Below are positions 1 to 10,433 of a stretch of DNA of 64,000 nucleotides, one piece after another. Made by a program: the position numbers and the translations under genes. The DNA comes from Enoplolaimus lenunculus (lineage: Eukaryota > Nematoda > Enoplea > Enoplida > Thoracostomopsidae): positions 1 to 64,000 of the forward strand of contig JASANG010001153.1 in the NCBI GenBank assembly GCA_030248215.1, given 5' to 3'. Position 1 is the first letter of the stretch. Each line of letters starts with the position of its first letter. A model generated the notes under the pieces. That model worked only from the letters and a program-made list of their open reading frames with translations. It searched no databases and had not been told where the DNA came from.

Positions 1-110
1 TAATGTTAAACCAAATATCCTAACTTTACAACCGAAGGTATGTCCAGTAAACTTAGGTTGAGGGGAACCTGACCTCAACCCGAAATGCCTTTGAAATTTG
101 TTTATTTATA

Positions 111-280
111 TACAGTCTTAAGAATATAAACGGAGCAACTTTTTTACATATATACAGTCTTAAGAATATAAACGGAGCAACTTTTTTACCTATATACAGT
201 CTTAAGAATATAAACGGAGCAACTTTTTTACATATATACAGTCTTAAGAATATAAACGGAACAACTTTTTTTACATATAT
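111..280. repeat. 42-bp tandem repeat, four copies
   Basis: Four near-identical head-to-tail copies start at 111, 153, 195 and 237. The unit begins TACAGTCTTAAGAATATAAA. The copies differ by only a few bases, so the array is recent. No coding meaning is seen. Confidence 0.95.
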
Positions 281-699
281 ACATTAAAATCAGAAATACA
301 CTCTTGAATATAAGACGACTATTTCTTGAAAGGAAGAAATTTATGTCTTATAAATTGGCAACAGTAATTTCTTAAATACAAGACTTTTTTGTTTTAACAA
401 TTTTAGGCGTGAATTTCTGAGCTGTTTAACGCTGTCAATGTTTGAAATAAAAGACATTTATGCATTGAAAAATTAAGAAAATAGGAGTCTTAAAAATTCA
501 AGACAATTTATTTTGCGTGTAGAAAAAACAAATCGATCAAATTTGACACGAAAACTTACCGTACTTAGGTTTATTTAATTTTAAACGCCAAATCATGTTT
601 GAAATAAAAGTTTGAACTATAAGCTTGTATATTTTATTTCAATATATATGCATACATATATATTTCTCTCTCTCATCAAATATATACCTGAGGCGTTAC

Positions 700-886
700 C
701 ATGCATTATTTTCGATAACTCCATGCAACATTTGTTTTGGGAGCACGCGTGGTAATGAAGATAATTTTTTCACACCATTATTATAATGTCCGTCAGGTAA
801 CTGTAAATCTAGTAAAAAGTCTGTTTCTGCTCGTTGTTGCCAGGAAATTTTGGGTATATTAATCCACCGCCCTCCTCTTATATGCA
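700..886 (-). CDS. Possible internal exon of an unrecognised protein
   Basis: On the minus strand this stretch reads as an open, compositionally normal protein segment of about 62 residues. It is bounded by an AG acceptor (at 888-887) and a GT donor (at 699-698, sequence GTAACG). The peptide contains RWINIPKISWQQRAETDF and, further on, LQLPDGHYNNGVKKLSSLPR, and ends near VIENNAW. It has a globular, mixed-charge composition unlike the repeats around it. I do not recognise the family. If real, the gene runs right to left and its 3' exons lie outside the window; no upstream exon was identified. The alternative is a chance ORF, but the length, amino acid mix and splice-site edges make an exon somewhat more likely. 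Confidence 0.45.
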
Positions 887-1157
887 CTACGACTTCATTG
901 AGGTATATTTGATTTCGTTCCGGTATTTGAACCGATAAATGGCAATCAAAATGTTACAGTTAACTCTTTTGTTTACGTAAATAGTCATTTTAAAGCCAGC
1001 AATTTTCGTTTGATAATCTGTAAAATTTGCTCAAATATTATAAATTTCCGGCCGTGTATATGGTTCATTGATTATAACAACGTATTATATTCTATTGTTT
1101 TGAATCAATTCCGTGTTTAAACGTCTATTAATACTATAGAGAGCGGAGCGTGATAGT

Positions 1158-1315
1158 CGGGCCTGTAGCCAAGGGGAACCAAGTGGGCTCGCTCCCCTGG
1201 AAAAACTTCGGAGCCCCTTGAAAATTCCAACCTTGCCTGTAAGTCATTGAATACCCGTGTATGCCCCTCTTGAACGTTTTAGTCACTCTAGCAAGGTGAG
1301 TTGGCTACAGGTCTG
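1158..1315. mobile_element. hAT-like MITE, GGGCCYGTAGCC family
   Basis: A 158-bp element has inverted ends (GGGCCTGTAGCC left, GGCTACAGGTCTG right). It is flanked by 8-bp direct repeats GTGATAGT (1150-1157) and GTGACAGT (1316-1323) with one mismatch. The interior has C-rich runs seen in reverse orientation in the copies at 30139-30300 and 59776-59944. It has no coding capacity, so it depends on a transposase supplied elsewhere. Confidence 0.75.
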
Positions 1316-2406
1316 GTGACAGTTGCCAGCACAAGAGCTCGTCGTCCATCGACCACACAGGGTTTAGCATAGGCTCAAGCAAAGGTAAAGATCGAGGCTT
1401 AGGTTTCAGAAAAAGCTTACCTACGCTCAAGCCTAACGCATTGCCTAGGTTTTTTCAAAGCCTAAGCATAGACTAAGTGTAGGCGTAAACCCTAACGTTA
1501 TATGTGATAGAGGGAAGTGTATTAGAACCAAAAGCTAGAAAAATGTAAGTGGAAGGCGGTATTTTGCATAATTTCAAAAAAAGATTAGCACTTTTCCAGG
1601 GCTATGCAAAGTTATCCTGGACGCTATCGGTTCCTAAAATTTCTTGTTGAATATCAGAGTTCTATTCAAAATTTCTGATGGAGCAAATAGCATCTAAGTT
1701 GGGTTCATATGAAAGGTATTCCTTATATGCAGCAATTTTGGTTAGCCTTAGCTAAACTTATCGAATAGAAAAAGTATGTATACATATTATATGTATATAT
1801 ACGTGTGTTTGCATATATATATGTACATATATATATGTACATATATATAACAATTTTATCGGTGAAAGACGAAAACTTGTCGTACCAGCCAGCAATTATT
1901 AAGTTAGACTGTTTTAAGAGCCGTGAGTAAATACGGAGCAGAAGTCATTTGTTTCCTAAATAATTTTTCAATTTTTCCAAAACTCGACTTGCTTACTCTA
2001 CTCCTATTATAGATCTTTATATGGTCGCTTTTACTTTGCAAAATCTTGAATCAAGGCTCGTTGCCAGCCCAGCAGCATGAAACGTTCAAAAAATTTCATT
2101 TAGGGAATACAGATATTTCATTATAGAATTGTACGAAAGGCGTAGAATTTTTATTGGAAAGATGGCAAAATTTTTTCACGGGGTCCAACCCGCCAGGTTT
2201 CTCCATGACTACGGGCCGGTAACGTGTTAATGTAGTTATTCGGTTCTGTAATCAGAGGGGTCCTAGAGAAAGCTTCAGAATGACGAAAAAATTTTGCTCC
2301 CTCCGCCAAGAAACTGTTCTAGTCCCGCGTGTAATGCATGTGAATATCAGACAGGCCCCGCTAAAGATTATTTTGCTGCCCCAGGTATACTGAACTGGAT
2401 AAGGTG
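1316..2406. other. Intergenic; degenerate TTAGGC-like stretch and TA microsatellite
   Basis: No gene is seen. About 1340-1500 holds scattered, decayed CCTAAG/CTTAGG hexamers like those inside the MITEs at 52326 and 62704. About 1775-1850 is a (TATATG/TATA)-type simple repeat. Confidence 0.6.
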
Positions 2407-3641
2407 CAGTGATGGGCATCGGATATTATTTCATATTCGGATATACGGCAATTCTTGCCGAATATTTAGAAGGATGTCCGGATATTCGGATATCCGAAAT
2501 TAAATTTTTTATTTCGGATATCCGAATCTCGATTCTGCGTTGTTGGGTTAACCTCAATTTTTGTTTCTCAAGCACTCGTTTCAACTTGTTGCTCTAAGGG
2601 AAGTACCGCGACTCACAAACTGATTGCTATGAGCGTAAAACATACAATTCTAAAAATACTTTTTTATCAATTATGCAACTGTTTCAATAGTGTCAAGGAT
2701 ATGCTCGTACTCGTAACAATAGGGCTGGGTATTCGGTTTAGAAGATTACTACTGGCTAATAAATACTTGCGTTGGCCACCTGAAATTGGACTTGATTTGG
2801 TTTGTATCCGATTCTGTCGAATGAACTATACATGAGTCGTTTTACCTTCCAAGAAGAAAGAACCACGTTAAAATATACTTACGCGAAATCGTACAAACAC
2901 CTTGTTTTAGACTTGTGTTTATTACGATGAGGAGGCTTAAACTTAGGAATATGGTTCGGTTCTTACATTGTTAAAGTAATATTGGTCCAAAACTTCAGGA
3001 CACGCTCTCGTCATAATATATCGTTACATAATGCCTATTTGGCTTCTCATAACTTCCCTAATATTAAATTTCAATTTTTTAAGACTTGAATATGAATATA
3101 CACTTTCACGCAACTAGCCTTTTGCTAATTAGCATCATTCAAGAGAGATCAAACTTTAACATGACGCCCCGGCATGTAATCTTGTGGCTCAACTTGGTAT
3201 ATGTATATAAGTAGATTTTGTTTCTTGCAAAGGTAATAAATTTAGTACTTGACGGTGCGTATTCGATGCAAAATTTTCACTGGGCTAATTTTGAGTTAAA
3301 TTAAAAATACGAACTCATTATTCCAATAAATAACAAGCTAAACGAAACTTTTTAATTTTCGCATTTTTGAAGAAATCAAAATTTTAAATCATCATGGAAT
3401 TATGCAGGAGTGTAATTCAATATTCAGGTTTAACTACAAAATTTTAATTCGCCAGCTACAGCTACTTTAATTGTGCAACTGAAACAATGCTAATTATTTC
3501 AAATAATTTTTACACAATAGCATTTCGGATATTCGGCGGATATCTGGATGACATCCGGATATCCGGATACACGTTTCTTTTTGGATACATATCCTGATAT
3601 TTTTCTCATATCCGAATATCCGGATATCCAGTGCCCATCTA
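2407..3641. mobile_element. Inverted-repeat element rich in ATATCCGGAT motifs
   Basis: The left end (GATGGGCATCGGATAT) and right end (ATATCCAGTGCCCATC) are inverted copies about 1.2 kb apart. Both subterminal zones are packed with GGATAT/ATATCC units, the right one reading as the complement of the left. The middle has no recognisable coding region. I did not see a convincing target duplication. It is likely a non-autonomous DNA transposon, a larger relative of the short CCGGAT-filled elements elsewhere. Confidence 0.6.
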
Positions 3642-5328
3642 TGGTACTGGTGCTTATATTTGCTGCATAAATTCCACTGAGGTTACCTAACAGGGTAAGT
3701 ATCGATAATTACCACAATTGCAAAAAAGCAAAGAAAAATCAATTTACTATAATTATAAGCATATAGCAGATTTGTCATTTTATATAATTTGAATTGTAAC
3801 TATAGGTACTCTATAGTCACACAAAGTCTACGTAGTCATTATATAATTAAAGGTATATATTCGTTTTAGCTTAGGAGAGATATCGCGTTTCGTTTTCAAC
3901 ATTTAAGTCGGGATTTTCGCCTAAATCAGGGTTTAATTGCAATATTAATAGAACGAGCGTTAGTCAAATTACATTTTCCTCAAATCGTTCGAAGCATAAT
4001 TTGAGTCAATTTGCGCAAGAACACGAACCCACAGCGCTCATTTGTGCGGGTCTGTCTCGTTGTGCTGTGGGTTTGGGGGGGCCTATACTAAAACGTACGA
4101 CGGAGAACACCACTCAGTGCCAGTTAATTATAGCAATTATATCCACGAACGAGATTATTAAAGATTCGATTTCAGTTATACCTATAAAGTCTTTTAGCTT
4201 GATTTAATATTGGCAACGATATAATGATAAGCAATTTAAAATGTCTTGTGAGATTAAGTTTAACTTGAAAGTCATGTAATACGGATTATTGGGAGACCAG
4301 CAAGGGCGCCCCCAAGGGGGCATTGGGGCCCCTGCCCTCCTACTATTATTTGCATGGTGCACCCAAATAGGTTAAGCTTAAAAGTAAACAATTTTGAAAC
4401 TGCAATTGTAGGGCCCCAAATTTTATTCGGTGCCCCCCAAACATAATTTTCTGCGGACGCCTCTGGGGACCAATCAAATAAAAGCCGTATTGCTTGGACG
4501 AGAAAATGCTTTTATTAATTGGGAGCATGCAGCAAAGCGAACACATGCTTTTTTCGCAGTTTGGGTCAAACTTTTATCCAACTACTTAACTATAGGTAAA
4601 ACAAGAAAACAAACTTGATATAGTTAGTTAGAATCTTTTTTGTCGTATTCGGAGCCGGATCTGGATATCCGGTCGCACTCTGCTACATACAGATAACGGG
4701 CTTGAACCTACCTAAATATAAGATTTAAAACTGTTGCCAAAAAACTAGAAAATTTCATAAGTTCAAATACATACAAAAATTTCCAGTTCCTGCTGGCATA
4801 TTAAGCAAAACTAAACGCTGTAATAAAGTTGATATTATGCTATTTGAACTCGGCTATTTTATTTTCAAAAACAATACTAAACTGTGATGTAAGGAAAATG
4901 TTTATCAAAAATGCTGACATTTATGCCTCAAAATAGACACATGGAAACGGTTTATATATAAATTTAAGCAGGAGTAGGACATAATATGGTTAGCGATATA
5001 AAGTTCCGTTGCAGCAGACACTCTAAGCCTCACCCTTAGCAAACAATAAACAAACAAACAAACAAACAAACAAACAAACAAACAGACAAACAAGCCAACA
5101 AACAAACCAAGAAACAAGCAAGCAAACAAGCAAACAAACAAGCAACGAAAGAAAGAAATGAAGAAAGTACGAACGAAAGGAAGAAAGAAAGAAACAAACA
5201 AACAAACAAATCAACCAACTACCTACCTAACAGGCAGACAAAAAATATTCGGTAAAGAAATAAAATTTCGTACAAACAACGGTTGATGTTAAAGTTAGCC
5301 AATGTTTTTAAGCTTGCTCCTGTTTGAA
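3642..5328. other. Intergenic; no gene seen, simple repeat at 5043-5215
   Basis: No coding exon can be supported. A partial right end of the CCGGATATCC family lies near 4644-4675 (it ends TCCGGTCGCACTCTG). From 5043 to 5215 an (AAAC)n tract grades into an (AAAG)-like purine tract. Long Phe/Leu/Cys reading frames on the minus strand there are produced by the tract. Confidence 0.7.
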
Positions 5329-5769
5329 CTGTAGTGACCTGAATAAGAGAGGGACTGATATTTATTCGACCTGCACAGAGGATACCTCTTGTTGTTCGGT
5401 TACGGACTGCTATTTATTTCTAACTCACGCTCCGAAACCCTTCGTTATTTATATATCGGGTACGGCAAATATCCGTTGAGATAAACGTTTATTTGTCTTG
5501 TGTCAATAGCTTGAGCGATAATGCCAGGTTTTACTTTATAGGAATGTACTTTCAAAACTTAATTACGATTTAAAGCTTCGAAGTCAACATTATTTGGTCC
5601 TGGAATCATTTATGCGCTACAATTAGGGATAATTAACATTTATAGACTCTAATTAGGGTTTAGGGACTCTATCCGCTTACGGACTCGTATTAGGGATAGG
5701 AACTACTGTTGATTGGGACCCAAAATGGGGACGCCCTCTTATTACCTCCTCTTATTCGGGTCGCTAGAG
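5329..5769. mobile_element. MITE of the CTGTAGTGACC family, full length
   Basis: A 441-bp element starts CTGTAGTGACCTGAATAAGA and ends with the inverted form (TCTTATTCGGGTCGCTAGAG). Its interior carries a recognisable ladder of CTCTAATTAGGG and GACTCTATCCGC motifs. Homologous copies lie at 42774-43225, 43228-43602, 53385-53761, 53762-53945, 54300-54737 and, as an end only, 55333-55407. It does not code for protein. Confidence 0.85.
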
Positions 5770-8498
5770 TGCACATTTTGTGAGGCGCTCCGTCATATTT
5801 GTAGCGCTCTTATCCCAGAATCCCGCCGTAAAACTGATTCCGCGCAAGCATCTATTTACGTAGTCATAGGAATTTCTGAAATCCATAGCGTTCTGTCGGT
5901 TCAAATTAAATTTTAAAAAATACCATATTAACCAGGTAAATTTATGACCGCATACCGTAGAATTGCCAAAAACATAAATTTTAATTCAGGCTGATCAGAA
6001 GTAACTCAGATTTAAGTTGTTTTTAATTGTGGGTTAGTTGAACTTTTTCTCCCCTTTAATTATTAAGGGCGGAAACTTTATAATGTATGTATTATGTATA
6101 TATTACTTGAGAATCCCTGCTGAATCAGGGAGAGGCAAAAGCTTCTTTAGGACCTGTTGATATTACACTCCTGAGTGTTGTTTGAAGACGCGTCGAATAT
6201 ACACTCTACCATTCACTCTCGCTTATGGTAAACCATACAATAAATGGTAAGTCAAATTGACTGTTTCCGAAATAGAATCTACGGACCTACGAGTCAATTT
6301 AGGCTCCGCCAGAGCCAAATTCGACTCAATGAGTCGCACATTTGACTCTGACAAACTTGAGTTTAACTCCATTTGTGTTGCTCCATACAGCATATTCCGG
6401 ACAGAGTCAATTTGACTCACCATATTTTCAGTGTAATATAGATTGTGTGGCTGCAAGGCAGGAATGCATTTTTGCAATTCTTAATGTAAAACAACGCTTC
6501 AAAGGTTGAAAAACTAAACGTCTATAAATTCTGCCCGAACTATGCCTAACGTAAAGACTCAATGTAGTTTAATTTTAAATTAACGCAGTTCCATATAGGG
6601 TCCTACACGAAATTTAACCAATTAAATTTACAAAATGTTTATCGTTTTAGACCTTCGTAAACACGAAATCGCTCCGCTCATGAAAATAAAATTAACTTAA
6701 ACTTGAAGTACAAATTTTCCTTTGCGTTTGTTCCCTTCACAAAATTATATAAACGTAATCAGATTTGTAGCCGCAATCTAAATGTTTAGAGTCGACAAAT
6801 AGAAACGAATTGGTTTAATTATATTTAGAAATTTATACACGATCAAATTAACCAAATTTAGAGGTTCGTGATAAATCGGATTTTGTAATCGATATTTGCG
6901 TAGCAGGGTGCAACCGGAGGTATGCCTCCGGTTTTTTGCCTCAGGCAGAGAATCCACCTTTGGCTGGTTCCTGCTCCGATAGAATTGTTGCCGTATGCTC
7001 CGAGTTATTCCGCAGTCTAATTTTTTTATAGTCTTAGAAAAAGACTATTGTTCGGTGCGTCCTAAAATTAACAACTATATTCGGATATTTGCTAAATTTC
7101 GCAAATTAAACTTTATTTTACCTACCTAACGCTTCAAATCCGGCTTCAACATTGATTATTGGAGCATTGAGAGTATTCGACAATGAAATGTTAACTCAGC
7201 GTCCACCTCGGTATACGTAGGCCTAGAAACAGGCTTTAGGAACTTGGAAAGTTTTTGGGGGCATGCGTCATTTAAACATAAAATCTTACAAGTAGACAAA
7301 CGTTTTGCTGAAAATTTTCTTTTCAAAGAATTTAGGCTTCCGCACGCATAGCAGGCGGCGTTTTCTGCCTCGCAATGGTTTTAATAGCAGCGACAATTTA
7401 TTCCGCGTCATACGACACAATTACATTATACGACAGGAAAACTAGATTATAAGCATCTTTCGGCTTCTAAATCAAAAACATACAAAGATTTAGAAAATTA
7501 AAACCACGATTGTTAACGGATAATTGTTTACAAAATGTGAAGCACTCAGATAAATCTGGTAGTTTTAGCTTAATTTTTTACGGATTAAATATATCGACGT
7601 CGGGTTAATAAACAGTAATTACTTAATTATCTTGATATAATATTCTAATTTAAGGATTTTAGGCGCAAAATTACGAATCACATTAATAAATGTTTGTTGA
7701 AAACTGCCATAAAAATCACAGATTTGGATGATTTGGTAGTATGTATAAATTGTGTATACGACATGTTCTCTGAAAAACCATAGAAAAGATTGTTTCGTTG
7801 TTTGATCAAAAAGTTCAGTTGCTCACGAAGGCCCCGGATCAACATGATCTAGAATAAACGCTTGGAGGAAATACATGAGGATTAAGAGGAAATATGTTGC
7901 ATGATTAAAACGACGAATATACTCAATCTTGAGAACTGCAGAGCAATCTTTACCTTTTGCATTACTTTCGAACGCGTATCTTTCTCAAAAGGTTCCATAA
8001 TTTAGCTAAACTATTTAATATTTACAGTTTTTGTCTAAGTTAAATTTTGTTGCGTGTGTTTAACCAATGATTTTTGATGTATATTGACCATTCAGTGCAA
8101 CCTGGATCACTACGATATTTACGTAGCTAGTGGAACAATATAATTTCAATTTCTTACAATCACCAAAATTACAATATTACATGTTCGTTTTAGCACTTTG
8201 GCACGTTCTGTGTATAGAGCAATCATACAACTGGCTGAAATAATATTCAAGCGTTGGCAATAGGGTAATGTCAATGGCTTTCAGATAGGCTTTCAAGTTT
8301 AATATGGAGCTTTTCGCAATTGGTAAAATCCTGTAAACGTGTTAGAAAAGTAAATTTTGTTTAGTTTTTTGCGTCAATCTTCGATCTTTAATTTTAATAA
8401 AAGCCAATGACATTAAGGCCATTTAGTGGTTGTATAGCGTGCAGGTGTGTTCTTATAAATCTGAAAGTAAACAATTTCTACTCATCAATATAATCCCA
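5770..8498. other. Intergenic region upstream of prefoldin subunit 3
   Basis: No gene is recognised. A solitary hAT-type end (CAGGGTGCAACCGGAGG) lies at 6904-6920 and is followed by a short palindrome, GGAGGTATGCCTCC. The remainder is AT-rich unique-looking sequence. No TATA-type promoter can be assigned with confidence. Confidence 0.5.
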
Positions 8499-10120
8499 AT
8501 GACTTCCAAGGCCAATGCATCAAAATCGGAAAGCGGCATTCCGAAAGCAGAGTTTATAGTAAGTTGTATAGGTATCTTTTGCAGATGAGATTAATCATAC
8601 AAAAACACTTTTCAAAAGACTGTAGAATGTAGATGAATTTCTATCTTGAACACTGCTTTGAGCTCACTTAATCCATTTTTAACATTGCGTGCCATGGCAC
8701 ACTTACTGGATGATTTTAAGCAGGCGGCTGAATGATAAAAGTGTGTTCATCGTCTCGCATATGTGAGTGCGCGTCTGTACCGGCATGATTGTTTAAAGTA
8801 AAAATCCGCTGTCATTCCTTTCCTATGTTTTTTCCAGTAACGTTTTCAAATACGAACCTTTGAGTTCGAAAGACATTTTACATTTTAATTTTTAATAATA
8901 TACATTTATCAAATTTGTTTCTTCAGGAAGACGTTAACTCATTCATGAAAAAACCTGAAAATGAATCGGTGGAAGCTGTTCTGCGCAAAATCGACGAAAT
9001 GATTCAAAAATATCGATTCATGGAAGCTAATTTATACCAGAAGCAAAACAGGTTAATTATGCAATTAATATGTTGCAGTGCAACAGCTGTAGTGTACAAT
9101 TTCGCAAATTTAGGTTTAAGAAAGAAACATTTATCCTGTAGTTAATTTTGATGCAAAAAAGTACTTGCTATATATAACAACTTAAACTATAATAACTCAG
9201 CTGTTTGCTCTTATACCTATATTATGTACTTGTTTTAGAATGAAAAAGCAAATACCTGATCTTACCGAATCCCTGCAACTCGTCGAAAAATTAAAAGCCA
9301 AGCGAGAGGAAAATAAATCTTTGGAAGCAAATTTCATTTTATCTAGTCAGTGTTCTGCCCGAGCGTCAATAGCTCCTACTGATACCGTTTGTTTGTGGTT
9401 AGGGGTATGTTCAAAGTTGGTTAATTGGTTTGGGTTGTGCTTACTTTTGGAATGTTTCAATGTCATGCAGTACCGTCTTTCATTATACAGTATCGTACCC
9501 AAACGGCAGCCGACTAGAATGGGAATCTCGGTACCGGCAAGTCTCAGTATTTGGCACGCCTCGGTCTCTTTTTGTGGGTCTCGGTGGATTGGAACTGAGA
9601 CCATAAGTCGAGAATTAGTCGCCAGGGTCATACTTTTGGTTTTCCGTGTGCTTTACAACGGTTTGATGCATGTAAGCATGATATAATGTTACAATCGGAG
9701 AGCGTTCTTTTGTGTTTTCGTCATGACAGCCTTCTCTTCTTTATGTAGAAGTAAAAAAAAATTGTTTTAACAAGGATGTAGGAACTGATATAATATATAT
9801 TTTTTGTCGTAAGATGTTTGCTCACAATGTAGTGTTTTACCTGGATTAGCGAACTGTCAACTATATATTGTTTATGAGGATTTGAAGATGATATATTTCC
9901 ACATTTTACACTTTGTTCGATGCATGTGTTAGACAAGATTTTCGATGCACTTCAAAGCATTTAAATTTGTAGCAAATAATTTTAGGCGAATGTGATGCTA
10001 GAGTACAAGCTTGACGAAGCGCACACGTTGCTATCAGACAATTTGGCTGTCGCACGTAAAAATATAGCAAAAATGTCTGCCGATATGGAATTTTTACGCG
10101 ATCAAACAACCATTTCCGAA
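8499..10120 (+). CDS. VBP1: Prefoldin subunit 3 (VBP1-like), C-terminus not found
   Basis: This encodes an alpha-type subunit of the cytosolic prefoldin hexamer, which passes unfolded actin and tubulin to the CCT chaperonin. Four exons chain in phase: 8499-8558, 8927-9051, 9239-9404 and 9986-10120, giving 162 codons. Family landmarks in order are GIPKAEFI, EDVNSFMKKPENE, YRFMEANLYQKQNR, MKKQIPDL, ASIAPTDTVCLWLGANVMLEY and EFLRDQTTISE, which follow human VBP1 closely. N- and C-terminal coiled-coil helices flank the central PTD..CLWLGANVM hairpin. The start is the first ATG, 20 codons before the first donor; human VBP1 has a somewhat longer N-terminus. The family normally ends about 24 residues after this point with a conserved YNWDV segment, which I could not find before TAF2. 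The donor after codon 162 is GTCAGT. Reading on without splicing gives an unrelated tail with a stop near 10228. Confidence 0.9.
9515..9612. mobile_element. Decayed GTCTCGGT-type MITE in VBP1 intron 3
   Basis: It opens with GGGAATCTCGGTACCGGCAA and carries several AGTCTCGG / CGGTCTC units, ending near AACTGAGACCATAAG. The same architecture recurs at 17136-17250 (inside TAF2), 44503-44660 and 61730-61800. The family is recognised by shared motifs; ends and target duplications are not clear here. Confidence 0.5.
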
Positions 10121-10232
10121 GTCAGTATCCTTTTCTTGAGTAACGACAATGCAATAACTTGTAATCGAATAAGGTTACATTACTGTTCGTCGGTACAGTT
10201 GAAAGGAAGTCAAAGTGCTAGTACCTAGGAAC

Positions 10233-10405
10233 CAGGGTGCGACTGAAAACATAACATCTCACAACATAATTTGCAATAATTTGAGATTTACGAAATAATC
10301 ACCGAAATCCGGTATCCGGTAGATTTATACCGGATACCGGAACCGGAATCGAATGCGGGTTTTTGCCGGATAGTATACAGAAGTCGGATATCCGGTCGCA
10401 CCCTG
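10233..10405. mobile_element. hAT-type MITE with perfect 8-bp target duplication
   Basis: This 173-bp element starts CAGGGTGCGACTG and ends CGGTCGCACCCTG. It is flanked on both sides by CTAGGAAC (10225-10232 and 10406-10413). The interior is made of CCGGTA/CCGGAT units. The 8-bp duplication with CAGGG ends is typical of the hAT superfamily. It has no coding capacity. The following bases (10433-10520) look like a decayed relative with CCGAATCC units. Confidence 0.88.
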
Positions 10406-10433
10406 CTAGGAACTAGAGACTATATAGCAGGGT

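Noticed and set aside
111-280. Short regular repeats as a possible CRISPR array
   Set aside because: Units are directly joined with no unique spacers and the DNA is clearly eukaryotic.
4905-5218. Three overlapping Phe/Leu/Cys-rich minus-strand reading frames
   Set aside because: They are translations of the (AAAC)n / purine simple repeat and carry no protein signal.
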